Shown: in pieces, positions 33,337-43,290 of the stretch
Numbering within the stretch: position 1 is the stretch's first letter
Layout of the letters: each line of letters starts with the position of its first letter
Source of the DNA: an uncultured Pelagibacteraceae bacterium
GTDB taxonomy: Bacteria > Pseudomonadota > Alphaproteobacteria > Pelagibacterales > Pelagibacteraceae
DNA length: 46,752 nt
Direction: 5' to 3'
NCBI GenBank assembly: GCA_902591415.1
Contig: CACJAU010000004.1
Coordinates: 1-46,752, forward strand
Translations under genes and position numbers: made by a program
Notes under the pieces: generated by a model
Databases searched by the model: none
What the model saw: the letters and a program-made list of their open reading frames with translations, nothing else
What the model was told of the DNA's origin: nothing

Positions 33337-34266
33337 ATGTCTAATAACGCTTTAATTGTTGAAAATCTTAATAAAGTTTATTTAAATTCGAAAACAAAAA
33401 AAGAAACAAAAGCTATTACGGATTTAACCTTTGAAGTAAAAGAGGGAGAGGTATTTGGACTTCTTGGACCAAATGGAGCGGGCAAAACAACTTTTTTAAG
33501 CATTTTAGGAGGAACTGTAACTAAAACATCAGGTCATGTTAATGTTTGGGGTTTTGATTTAGATAAAAATCCAAGACAAGTAAAAGCCTCAATAGGAATT
33601 GTTCCCCAGGAGGTAAATTTAGACGCTTTTTTCAGTCCAAAAAAATTACTAGAGTTACAAGCTGGCCTTTATGGGATAGCTAAAAAAGACAGAATCACAG
33701 ATTTGATACTAAAGATGGTAGCATTAGAAAGTAAAGCTAATGCTTACTCTCGAAGTCTATCTGGAGGTATGAAAAGAAGGCTTTTAATTGCAAAAGCAAT
33801 GGTTCATCAACCGCCTATTTTAATTTTAGATGAACCAACTGCAGGCGTGGATGTAGAACTTAGAAATAACCTTTGGAGTAATGTAAAAAAACTTAACAAG
33901 GAAGGTGTTACTATAATTTTAACAACCCACTATCTTTTAGAAGCACAAGAAATGTGTGACCGTATAGCTATCATTAATAAAGGTAATTTAGTCGCTTTAG
34001 ATACAACCAAAAAACTTTTAGAGAGAATTAAAATTAAAAAAATAAATTTTAAAGTAAAAGCAGTTGATCTAAATCTTCCTTTGAACATGAAAGGGATTCA
34101 GTTTAAAATTATTTCGAAAAATCTTATTACAGCAACATATGAAAAGAATTCCTTAAATTTTAGCGAAATAGTAAATTATTTAAATCAAAACAGCTTAAAA
34201 ATTGAGGATATTTCTACTGATGATGGCGACTTAGAAGATGTATTTGTTCAATTAACAAAGCACTAG
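33337..34266 (+). CDS. ABC transporter ATP-binding protein (ABC-2/YadG type)
   Basis: A 309-aa ATPase subunit. It shows Walker A LLGPNGAGKTTFLSIL, Q-loop GIVPQEVNLDAFFSPKKLLE, signature SRSLSGGMKRRLLIAKAM, Walker B ILILDEPTAGVD and the switch His in TTHYLLEAQEMCDR. The C-terminal ~90 residues are the accessory region usual for ABC-2 type exporters. These normally have their permease next door, but the next gene is bioY, so the partner must be encoded elsewhere. BioY does not normally pair with this kind of ATPase (it uses BioM or works alone). It is divergent from polA with a 43-base spacer. Confidence 0.88.
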   Translation: MSNNALIVENLNKVYLNSKTKKETKAITDLTFEVKEGEVFGLLGPNGAGKTTFLSILGGTVTKTSGHVNVWGFDLDKNPRQVKASIGIVPQEVNLDAFFSPKKLLELQAGLYGIAKKDRITDLILKMVALESKANAYSRSLSGGMKRRLLIAKAMVHQPPILILDEPTAGVDVELRNNLWSNVKKLNKEGVTIILTTHYLLEAQEMCDRIAIINKGNLVALDTTKKLLERIKIKKINFKVKAVDLNLPLNMKGIQFKIISKNLITATYEKNSLNFSEIVNYLNQNSLKIEDISTDDGDLEDVFVQLTKH

Positions 34267-34297
34267 ATTTTAATGGAAAAAATGTTTATTTAATCAT

Positions 34298-34876
34298 ATG
34301 GAAGTAGTAAAAAGTTTAAAACAATCAAGATTGATAAAGTATGTCTTCTTAGCTCTTATAGGTAGCATAATCCTAGCTGTTTCTTCAAAAATCAAAATTC
34401 CTTTCTATCCTGTGCCGATGACTATGCAAACATTAGCTGTATTAGTTATCGGAGTTTTATTTGGTTGGAAGCTTGGTATCGCTACAATTCTATTGTACTT
34501 ATTTGAAGGAATTATTGGACTGCCGGTGTTTGCAGGGACTCCAGAAAAAGGGATAGGTTTAGTTTATTTTACTGGACCTACAATGGGATATCTTCTTGGC
34601 TTTATCCCTGCAGTATTTTTTTCTGGGTTATTAAAAGTTAATTTTAAATATAATTTATTTTTCCGTTTTATTTTAAATTTTGTGTTATACGCTTTTTCAA
34701 TTTCTTTTATTTATATTTTTGGTTTGATTTGGTTAAACAACTTTGTGCCAGCTGACAAATTGTTCGCCTTAGGAGCTTTACCTTTCTTGCCTGCTGAAAT
34801 TTTAAAGATTTCATTATTGGCAGTTTTTACAACGATATTTAATAAAGATAATTTATCTTGGAGATCTCTTGGATAG
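34298..34876 (+). CDS. bioY: Biotin transporter S-component
   Basis: BioY binds and imports biotin across the inner membrane. The 192 residues contain about six membrane spans and the hallmarks KIPFYPVPMTMQTLAVLVIG, GLPVFAGTPEKG and FTGPTMGYLLGFIPA. No bioM or bioN (ECF module) is adjacent; solitary BioY proteins can function alone or with a shared ECF module. Reliance on external vitamins is common in streamlined marine bacteria. The gene follows the ABC ATPase by 31 bases, and its last 24 bases overlap the convergent regA gene. Confidence 0.92.
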   Translation: MEVVKSLKQSRLIKYVFLALIGSIILAVSSKIKIPFYPVPMTMQTLAVLVIGVLFGWKLGIATILLYLFEGIIGLPVFAGTPEKGIGLVYFTGPTMGYLLGFIPAVFFSGLLKVNFKYNLFFRFILNFVLYAFSISFIYIFGLIWLNNFVPADKLFALGALPFLPAEILKISLLAVFTTIFNKDNLSWRSLG

Positions 34877-35452
34877 AATTCTTTGAAGAGTTCTTCTATG
34901 CATTTTTAATCTTCTTGCTGTTTCTGAAACATTTCTATTACATAGCTCAAAAACGCGGTGAATGTGCTCCCACTTAACTCTGTCGGCTGACATAGGATTT
35001 TCAGGAGGCTTGGCTTTTGACTCAGGGGAAGCTAATAAAGCCGACTCAACATCATCAGCGTCAACAGGTTTTGCAATGTAATCTATAGCACCAGCTTTTA
35101 CAGCTGCTACAGCTGTAGGTAGATTCCCGTATCCCGTTAACATTACAATTCTACTGTCTTTTTTATTTTTAGTAAGCTCTTTTATAACGTCTAACCCATT
35201 TCCATCCTCAAGCCTTAAATCCACACATGCAAAACCTGGAGGTGAAGTTTTGACGATATTTAGTCCCTCGGCTACTGTTTTGGCCTCTTTCACTATAAAA
35301 CCTTTTTTTTCCATAGCTCTAGCTAATCGTCCTCTAAGTGGGTCGTCATCATCCAATATTAAAAGGGTTTTATCCGCAAAATCGGACAATTTTAGCTGTT
35401 CCGGAATATTTTTTTGAGCTCTCATACCATTGGATATAGGCATTGTGGACAC
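34853..35452 (-). CDS. regA: Redox response regulator RegA/PrrA/ActR
   Basis: A 199-aa regulator with an N-terminal receiver (LLILDDDDPLRGRLARAMEK; phosphorylated Asp in FACVDLRLEDGNGLDVIKEL; Lys in YIAKPVDADDV), a short proline linker and a Fis-type helix-turn-helix (CNRNVSETARRLKMHRRTLQ). The C-terminal motif is nearly invariant in RegA/PrrA/ActR. It would be phosphorylated by RegB, whose gene lies about 3.2 kb away rather than adjacent. The frame starts at GTG 35452; ATGs occur at 35443 and 35425, and none has a convincing Shine-Dalgarno. Confidence 0.93.
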   Translation of the reverse strand: MSTMPISNGMRAQKNIPEQLKLSDFADKTLLILDDDDPLRGRLARAMEKKGFIVKEAKTVAEGLNIVKTSPPGFACVDLRLEDGNGLDVIKELTKNKKDSRIVMLTGYGNLPTAVAAVKAGAIDYIAKPVDADDVESALLASPESKAKPPENPMSADRVKWEHIHRVFELCNRNVSETARRLKMHRRTLQRILSKRSPR

Positions 35453-35497
35453 AATTTCAACTGCTCAAAATAGCTTTTTTTTTCTTTACATAAAGTC

Positions 35498-35584
35498 AAA
35501 AAAACCTTAAACGCAAATTAATTAAGGTTTTTTTTACTAAATTTTTTAAAAAACCTTTGTGTAAACTAACGGGGGACACATGAA
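35498..35584 (+). promoter_or_regulatory. Polyamine-operon leader with alternative hairpins (candidate speF-type element)
   Basis: Three complementary segments precede the decarboxylase gene. Segment 1 is AAAAAAACCTTAA (35498-35510), segment 2 TTAAGGTTTTTTTT (35522-35535) and segment 3 AAAAAACCTT (35548-35557). Pairing 1 with 2 gives a 13-bp hairpin followed by T, a terminator shape; pairing 2 with 3 gives a competing 10-bp hairpin. Downstream, TGTGT (35558-35562) can pair with ACACA (35576-35580), putting the GGGGG ribosome-binding site in a loop. A speF leader motif upstream of ornithine decarboxylase genes has been described in alphaproteobacteria. I cannot confirm this is the same motif without a covariance search. 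Confidence 0.5.
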
Positions 35585-36766
35585 ATGCGAAAATTTAAAA
35601 CAGTTAACGAATTAGTTAACTCTCTAAAACCAGATTATCCCGTATATTGTATACGGTCCGAAGAGATTAAAAAATCTGTTCAATTTTTTAAGGATAATTT
35701 TCCAGGTAAAATACTTTATGCAGTAAAAACTAATCCACATGAAAAAGTAATAAAACAAATCATTGCTAGTGGGGTAAAAGATTTTGATGTTGCCTCGTTA
35801 AATGAAATTAAACTAGTTAAAAAAATTAATTCAGAAGTAAAACTTCATTTCATGCATACGATAAAAAGTAAAGATAGTATTGCTTCTGCTTACTTTGACT
35901 ATGGAGTAAAAAGTTTCTCTTTAGATAATAAAGATGAACTTAGAAAAATTCTTGACGCAACAAATCAAGCTAAAGATTTAAAATTATTTGTTAGAATTGC
36001 AATATCAAATGAGCATGCCGAAATTGATCTGTCAAGAAAGTTTGGCGCTCTTCCTTCAGAAGCATTAGGACTTGTTAGATTGTGTAAGGAGCATTCAAAA
36101 AAATTAGGAATAAGTTTTCATGTTGGATCACAATGTATGGAAAAGATTTCTTACTCTAAAGGTATTAGAGAAATAGGAAATATTATAAAAAAAACAAAAA
36201 TTATTCCTGACATAATTAATATTGGAGGTGGTTTTCCTTCAGTTTATCCCGACCTGAAACCTGAACCTTTAATAAATTATATGGATGAAATAAAAAAAGG
36301 TTTAAAAAATTTAAAATTAAACAAGCTTCCAGAAATAATTTGTGAACCAGGTAGAGCGATAGTTGCTGAGAGTGGTTCAGCTATAGTAAAAGTAATTTTA
36401 AGAAAAAAACAGAATCTTTATATTAACGATGGAACTTATGGCTCTTTATTTGATGCCGGAGTCCCAAATTTTATTTTTCCAACCAAAATGATAACTGACG
36501 GTCGAATTCAATCAAAAAAATTAACATCGTTTAGCTTCTACGGACCTACTTGTGATAGTTTAGACTATATGAAGGGTCCATTCCTCTTACCAAATAATAT
36601 TAAAGAGGGAGACTATATTGAACTAGGACAGTTAGGTGCATACGGACTAACATTTAGAACTAATTTTAATGGGTTTTACTCCAATGAAATATTCGAAGTA
36701 AGTGATAAGCCAATCATGTCTATTTATGAAGGATCAAACGATAAAGTTGATTCTTTGGTTGCTTAA
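35585..36766 (+). CDS. Ornithine/lysine-type decarboxylase (fold type III, PLP)
   Basis: Decarboxylates ornithine, possibly lysine, to give putrescine or cadaverine. The 393-aa alanine-racemase-fold enzyme has the PLP Lys48 in ILYAVKTNPHEKV, SFHVGSQCM, an NIGGGFPSVYP glycine-rich loop, CEPGRAIVAESG and the partner-subunit Cys in YGPTCDSLDYM. These match eukaryote-like ornithine decarboxylases common in alphaproteobacteria. Two ATGs follow GGGGG: 35585 is in frame, while 35580 (spacing four) opens only an 11-codon frame overlapping the gene. Its stop overlaps the next start by one base, so it leads a three-gene operon. Confidence 0.9.
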   Translation: MRKFKTVNELVNSLKPDYPVYCIRSEEIKKSVQFFKDNFPGKILYAVKTNPHEKVIKQIIASGVKDFDVASLNEIKLVKKINSEVKLHFMHTIKSKDSIASAYFDYGVKSFSLDNKDELRKILDATNQAKDLKLFVRIAISNEHAEIDLSRKFGALPSEALGLVRLCKEHSKKLGISFHVGSQCMEKISYSKGIREIGNIIKKTKIIPDIINIGGGFPSVYPDLKPEPLINYMDEIKKGLKNLKLNKLPEIICEPGRAIVAESGSAIVKVILRKKQNLYINDGTYGSLFDAGVPNFIFPTKMITDGRIQSKKLTSFSFYGPTCDSLDYMKGPFLLPNNIKEGDYIELGQLGAYGLTFRTNFNGFYSNEIFEVSDKPIMSIYEGSNDKVDSLVA

Positions 36767-37815
36767 TGGACAAAAATAATAGTCCAAAAATTGGGCACAA
36801 TAAAAAAACACTTTTAAGAAATCCAGTAGAACACATTGATATTAAATCATTTGATGCAAGAAAAATTATTGATGGAATGAGCAAGATGTCATTTACTTCA
36901 AGAGATACAGCTAAAGCCGCCAGAATTTATAATGAAATGTTAGAAGATAAAGATTGCTCTATCTTTTTAACACTAGCTGGATCAACTTCAGCAGGAGGTT
37001 GTATGAATTTGTATACTGATTTGGTCAAAAATAACATGGTCGATGCCATAGTAGCTACTGGAGCCTCAATAATTGACATGGATTTTTTTGAAGCTATAGG
37101 CTTTAAGCATTATCAAGGTTCTCAATTTGAAGACGATACAGAACTTCGCAAAAATTACATTGATAGAATATATGATACATACATTGATGAAGAAGAACTG
37201 CAAGCTTGTGATCAAACAATTTGCGAAATAGCCAACGCCTTAGAACCAAAAACGTATACTTCAAGAGAATTCATTAGTGAATTAGGTAAATTTTTAAAAA
37301 CAAAAGCTAAAAAAAAGGGTTCTTTAATTGAAACAGCATACGATAATAATGTCCCTATTTTTTGTCCTGCTTTTACTGATAGCTCAGCGGGCTTTGGTTT
37401 AGTTATGCATCAAGAACAAAATCCTAACAACCACATTACTATAGATAGTATTCGTGAATTTAGAGAATTAACCGAGATTAAATTAAAATCAAAACAGTCA
37501 GGACTTTTAATGATAGGTGGAGGTGTGCCAAAAAACTTCATACAGGATACAGTGGTTTGTGCTGAATTGTTAGGTAAAAAAGTTGATATGCACAAATATG
37601 CAATACAAATTACAGTAGCTGATACTCGGGATGGAGCTTGTAGTAGTTCGACATTAAAAGAGGCTAGCTCGTGGGGAAAAGTAGATATTGCTAGAGAACA
37701 AATGGTTTTTGCTGAAGCAACTAGCGTGCTTCCGTTGATAGCTAGCGATGCTTATCATAGAAAGAAATGGGAAAAAAGAGAAAAAAGAAATTTTTCAAAA
37801 ATTTTTAATTCATAA
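36766..37815 (+). CDS. Deoxyhypusine-synthase-like polyamine enzyme
   Basis: A 349-aa member of the deoxyhypusine synthase family. It has the NAD-binding LTLAGSTSAGGCMNLYTDLV, AIVATGASIIDMDFFEAIG, VPIFCPAFTDSSAGFGL and the SSWGKVDIAREQ segment, whose Lys305 aligns with the lysine that carries the aminobutyl imine. Bacteria lack eIF5A, so the true role is probably another aminobutyl transfer, such as making sym-homospermidine or a guanidino-polyamine. Flanking genes for a decarboxylase and an agmatinase-type ureohydrolase support polyamine synthesis. The exact product is unknown. Confidence 0.87.
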   Translation: MDKNNSPKIGHNKKTLLRNPVEHIDIKSFDARKIIDGMSKMSFTSRDTAKAARIYNEMLEDKDCSIFLTLAGSTSAGGCMNLYTDLVKNNMVDAIVATGASIIDMDFFEAIGFKHYQGSQFEDDTELRKNYIDRIYDTYIDEEELQACDQTICEIANALEPKTYTSREFISELGKFLKTKAKKKGSLIETAYDNNVPIFCPAFTDSSAGFGLVMHQEQNPNNHITIDSIREFRELTEIKLKSKQSGLLMIGGGVPKNFIQDTVVCAELLGKKVDMHKYAIQITVADTRDGACSSSTLKEASSWGKVDIAREQMVFAEATSVLPLIASDAYHRKKWEKREKRNFSKIFNS

Positions 37816-38697
37816 ATGGAATTTCTAAGTCAGAAGAAAGGTTTTTTAGGGTTTGATGCTATTCAAAATAAAGACCCGAGGGTAATAGTTGTTCCATTTG
37901 GTCTTGAAAAAACAGTCAGTTATGGTGGAGGTACAAAAAACGGTCCAAAGGAAATTATTAAAGCATCTCATCAGGTAGAACTGTACGACGAAGAATTAAA
38001 AAAAGAACCTTATAGAGAAATAGGAATAAAAACTATAAAACCGTTTCCAATTAAAAAAAAGATTGGACAGGCCTTAGATCAATTATCAAAAATAAATGAA
38101 AAAATAATTGCTAACAATAAATTTCCATTAGTATTTGGTGGAGAACACTCAATTACACCAGGAGCTATAAAACCCTTCATAGACAAATACAATGAGATTA
38201 CTCTTCTTCATTTTGATGCTCATGCAGATTTACGAGAAAGTTATCAAGGAGAAAAATTTTCTCATGCTTCAGCAATAAAAAGATGTTTAGACTTTAAAAA
38301 TGTAAAAGTTGTTTCTTTTGGAATTAGAAATTTGTCAAAACCAGAAATGGATTTTTATAATGATAATAGGGATAGAATTGAAATTTTTTGGGGAAAAGAT
38401 AAAAAAACATGGGATTTATCTCAACTAAATAAGTTTTTTAAAGGAAAAAAAACTTATATAACTTTTGACGTAGATGGTTTTGACGCAAGTATAATGCCTG
38501 CTACAGGCACTCCAGAACCAGGAGGTCTTCTTTGGGAAGATGTTCTGCCAATAATTAAAAAAGTTTGCCAAATATCTAATATAGTTGGAGCTGATATAAA
38601 TGAGTTAGCTCCAATAAAAAACTTCGACTCTTATAACTTTCTTGTGGCAAAACTTGCGTATAAAATTTTAGCTTATACTTTTGAATTTAAGAATTAA
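37816..38697 (+). CDS. speB: Agmatinase-type ureohydrolase
   Basis: Hydrolyses a guanidino compound, in SpeB agmatine, to an amine and urea. The 293-aa protein shows the two-Mn site in full: VFGGEHSITPGAI, LLHFDAHADLRESY, HASAIKRC and ITFDVDGFDASIMPATGTPE. The N-terminal half and length fit agmatinase rather than arginase. It starts directly after the preceding stop and ends overlapping regB by 11 bases. No arginine decarboxylase is in the window, so the substrate could be agmatine from elsewhere or a guanidino-polyamine made by the neighbouring DHS-like enzyme. Confidence 0.9.
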   Translation: MEFLSQKKGFLGFDAIQNKDPRVIVVPFGLEKTVSYGGGTKNGPKEIIKASHQVELYDEELKKEPYREIGIKTIKPFPIKKKIGQALDQLSKINEKIIANNKFPLVFGGEHSITPGAIKPFIDKYNEITLLHFDAHADLRESYQGEKFSHASAIKRCLDFKNVKVVSFGIRNLSKPEMDFYNDNRDRIEIFWGKDKKTWDLSQLNKFFKGKKTYITFDVDGFDASIMPATGTPEPGGLLWEDVLPIIKKVCQISNIVGADINELAPIKNFDSYNFLVAKLAYKILAYTFEFKN

Positions 38698-39973
38698 TTA
38701 GGTCTTTGGGACTCCAAGTAATAGTGACGAGAGCTCCGCCAAGTTCACCTTTTTTTCTAAAGGACAACTTTGCATTTTGTCTTTCTAAAAGTGTTTTGCC
38801 TAAAAAAGTTCCTAAACCGAGACCTGCGTTTGAACTTAACTCTCTAGATTTAGATTTTATATATGGTTCACCAATTTTATTAATTATATCTTCGGGTATA
38901 CCAGGACCATCGTCATTTACTTTTATTTCTACTGTTTGTTGATTACTAAGTAAACTTATATTTACTTTGCTTTTAGAAAACTTTACAGCATTACCTATAA
39001 AATTTCTTAAACCATAAATTATCTCAGGACTTCTTTGTATCGCGATTTTATTTTGATCGTTTTCATTAGAGAAATCAATTTTTTTTGATGACGTTTCTTT
39101 AAATGAATTAATAATTTCCTCTAAAAGATCTTCAAATTTTATAGAACTTAAAAATATATCTTCTTCTATTTGTTTTTTTGATATTTGTTTTAATATTTCA
39201 CTACATCTTTTTGTTTGACTTATTAATAAATCAATATCTTTTGAAAATTCTTTATCGTTCCCGATGTCTTTTTTTAATTCTTTTGCGACAACACTTATTG
39301 TTGCTAAGGGTGTTCCGAGTGAGTGAGCTGCTGCTGCTGCTTGCCCTCCTAAAGACTCTAGTTCATATTCTTTTGAAATAACTTCTTGTAACTTATTAAG
39401 GGCTTCAGATCTTTTTTTTGTTTCACCGGCAAATCGGATACCAAAGTAACTCAAAAATATTAATCCAATAAATACTGAAATTATAATACCTGTTTTATAA
39501 AAATTTGGAAAATGCAATAAATTCATATCTTCCCCTGGTAACGGCAAATGAAAAAATGAAATGATTAATAGTAAAAAAGAAGTGATAAATCCTAAAATTA
39601 TAGTTGTGCCCATACTTAAAAATGTTGAAGAAACAATTGCAGGAATAATAAGTAAAAAACAAAATGGATTAAAAATTCCTCCAGTCAAATAAAGTAATAA
39701 ACTCAGTTGAATTAGATCATAAACCAAAAATATAGCCGCATAGAAATCTTTTAGTTGATTGATTTTAATCCCGAATTGAAGATAGATATTAGTAACTAAT
39801 CCTAAAAAAATAATTGTATAGCTCAATTTTATGGGAAAAGTTAAAGACAAGTAAAAATATACAATATTAATAGCCACGAATTGACCAAAAATGGCTATAT
39901 ATCTCAATATAGTTAAGGTATTTTTATCTAAATTTAAGTTCTCTTTTGTTCTAAAGAGAGTTGAAAAATCCAT
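38687..39973 (-). CDS. regB: Redox sensor histidine kinase RegB/PrrB/ActS
   Basis: A 428-aa kinase with six membrane spans in the first ~185 residues. The quinone-sensing heptapeptide is GGIFNPF (98-104), the usual GG-x-x-NPF form. The phosphoacceptor region is AAAAHSLGTPLATISVV with His217, and the redox-active Cys of the family is Cys257 in TKRCSEILKQ. The ATPase domain has NFIGNAVKFS, DDGPGIPE and GLGLGTFLG. The residue after His217 is Ser, where RegB normally has Glu (HELGTPL). It probably phosphorylates RegA, encoded about 3.2 kb away. It is followed on the minus strand by no gene, only the opposite speB end. Confidence 0.9.
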   Translation of the reverse strand: MDFSTLFRTKENLNLDKNTLTILRYIAIFGQFVAINIVYFYLSLTFPIKLSYTIIFLGLVTNIYLQFGIKINQLKDFYAAIFLVYDLIQLSLLLYLTGGIFNPFCFLLIIPAIVSSTFLSMGTTIILGFITSFLLLIISFFHLPLPGEDMNLLHFPNFYKTGIIISVFIGLIFLSYFGIRFAGETKKRSEALNKLQEVISKEYELESLGGQAAAAAHSLGTPLATISVVAKELKKDIGNDKEFSKDIDLLISQTKRCSEILKQISKKQIEEDIFLSSIKFEDLLEEIINSFKETSSKKIDFSNENDQNKIAIQRSPEIIYGLRNFIGNAVKFSKSKVNISLLSNQQTVEIKVNDDGPGIPEDIINKIGEPYIKSKSRELSSNAGLGLGTFLGKTLLERQNAKLSFRKKGELGGALVTITWSPKDLINS

Positions 39974-39980
39974 GGCAGAA

Positions 39981-42041
<2,061 letters not shown>

Positions 42042-42170
42042 TTAAGAATTTTGTATTTATATCATTTTTTTAGTCGAATATAAAATCAGCTGCTATCAAA
42101 GTGACTTAAAACTATTAAGTACCAACAAAAATAGAGCTAAAAATAAATAAAATTATTAAAATCTATTATT

Positions 42171-43286
42171 TTAGATTTTCATCGGCATTATTACATAATA
42201 ACTATTTTTGTCAGATACGTCCTCGATTAAAACTGGAGAAACTGAGTCTTTCAAATTCATTTTGATTTTTTTATCTTCAACTTCAGACGCTATATCTATT
42301 AAATATTTTGAATTAAAACTTATATTTAAATTATCTGAGCTAAAATCCGCACTGATCTTTTCATTTCCCTCTCCTGAATTGGCGCTATTAACAGATAGTT
42401 GTATATTATTTTTGTTAATGGCCAATTTTACTCCCTCTTTTCTATCTAATGAAACACTTGCAACTCTTTCTATTGAGTCGATAAAATCTTTAGAAGAAAC
42501 AACAAGTGTTTTATCATTTGAAGTTGGTACAACTTTTTTATAGTCAGGAAATTTACCATCAATGACTTTAGAAATTAATTTAATTTTACCTAAAGTAAAT
42601 TTAATTTTATTTTCACTTGTTTGCATTAAAAGTTGATCAGTTGTTTCAGCTAAAAGTGAACAAAGTTGAAATACGGTTTTTCTTGGCAAAATCAAAGAGG
42701 TAAAATTAGCGGTATTTTCGATTTCTAGACTGCTCGAGGAAAGTCTATGACTATCAGTTGCTACACCGGTTAAAAAACTTCTTCCATGAGCTTCTGTAAG
42801 ATGAAGAAATATGCCATTTAGATAATGTCTAGTGTCATCATTTGATATTGAAATTCTTGTTTTATTTAAAAGTTTTAAAAACCTATCATTATTCAGTAAA
42901 ATTTCTTGTGTATCGAATTCGTCAGCAAAGGTAGGGAAGTTATCTGTAGGCAGACATAAAAGATTAAAATCGGCATTTTCACTTTTCAAACTTAATTTAT
43001 TTTCTGACTTTAAATCGAAATTTAATTCTGAGTTAGCAGAAATTTTTCTTAATATGTCATATAATATTGCTGCAGAGGTAGTAGTACTTCCTTCTTTAAT
43101 AATTTTAACATCAGTAATTTCATCAAAAAAAATAATATCGAGATCGGTTGCAACGATGGATAATTTTTTGTCTTGAAGTTGTAACAATACGTTAGATAAA
43201 ATTGGAAGAGTGTTTTTTTTTTCAACAACTCCTTGAACAAAATTTAACGATTTTAATAAAATATCTCTTTTTACAACAAATTGCAT
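42171..43286 (-). CDS. dnaN: DNA polymerase III beta sliding clamp
   Basis: The ring-shaped clamp that tethers Pol III and repair polymerases to DNA. The 371-aa protein has the N-terminal MQFVVKRDILLKSLNFVQGV, TLPILSNVLLQL, GIFLHL-type second-domain block (HYLNGIFLHLTE), and the C-terminal VLIEDVSDKNSYYVIMPMKI, which forms the peptide-binding groove. Length and three-domain repeat are standard. It starts four bases after the dnaA stop, so dnaA and dnaN form an operon on the minus strand. Confidence 0.96.
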   Translation of the reverse strand: MQFVVKRDILLKSLNFVQGVVEKKNTLPILSNVLLQLQDKKLSIVATDLDIIFFDEITDVKIIKEGSTTTSAAILYDILRKISANSELNFDLKSENKLSLKSENADFNLLCLPTDNFPTFADEFDTQEILLNNDRFLKLLNKTRISISNDDTRHYLNGIFLHLTEAHGRSFLTGVATDSHRLSSSSLEIENTANFTSLILPRKTVFQLCSLLAETTDQLLMQTSENKIKFTLGKIKLISKVIDGKFPDYKKVVPTSNDKTLVVSSKDFIDSIERVASVSLDRKEGVKLAINKNNIQLSVNSANSGEGNEKISADFSSDNLNISFNSKYLIDIASEVEDKKIKMNLKDSVSPVLIEDVSDKNSYYVIMPMKI

Positions 43287-43290
43287 TTAA

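Noticed and set aside
35580-35615. 11-codon ORF starting at ATG 35580 as a leader peptide of the decarboxylase
   Set aside because: It overlaps the decarboxylase start in another frame, has no distinctive composition such as ornithine- or arginine-related codons, and may arise by chance from two close ATGs.
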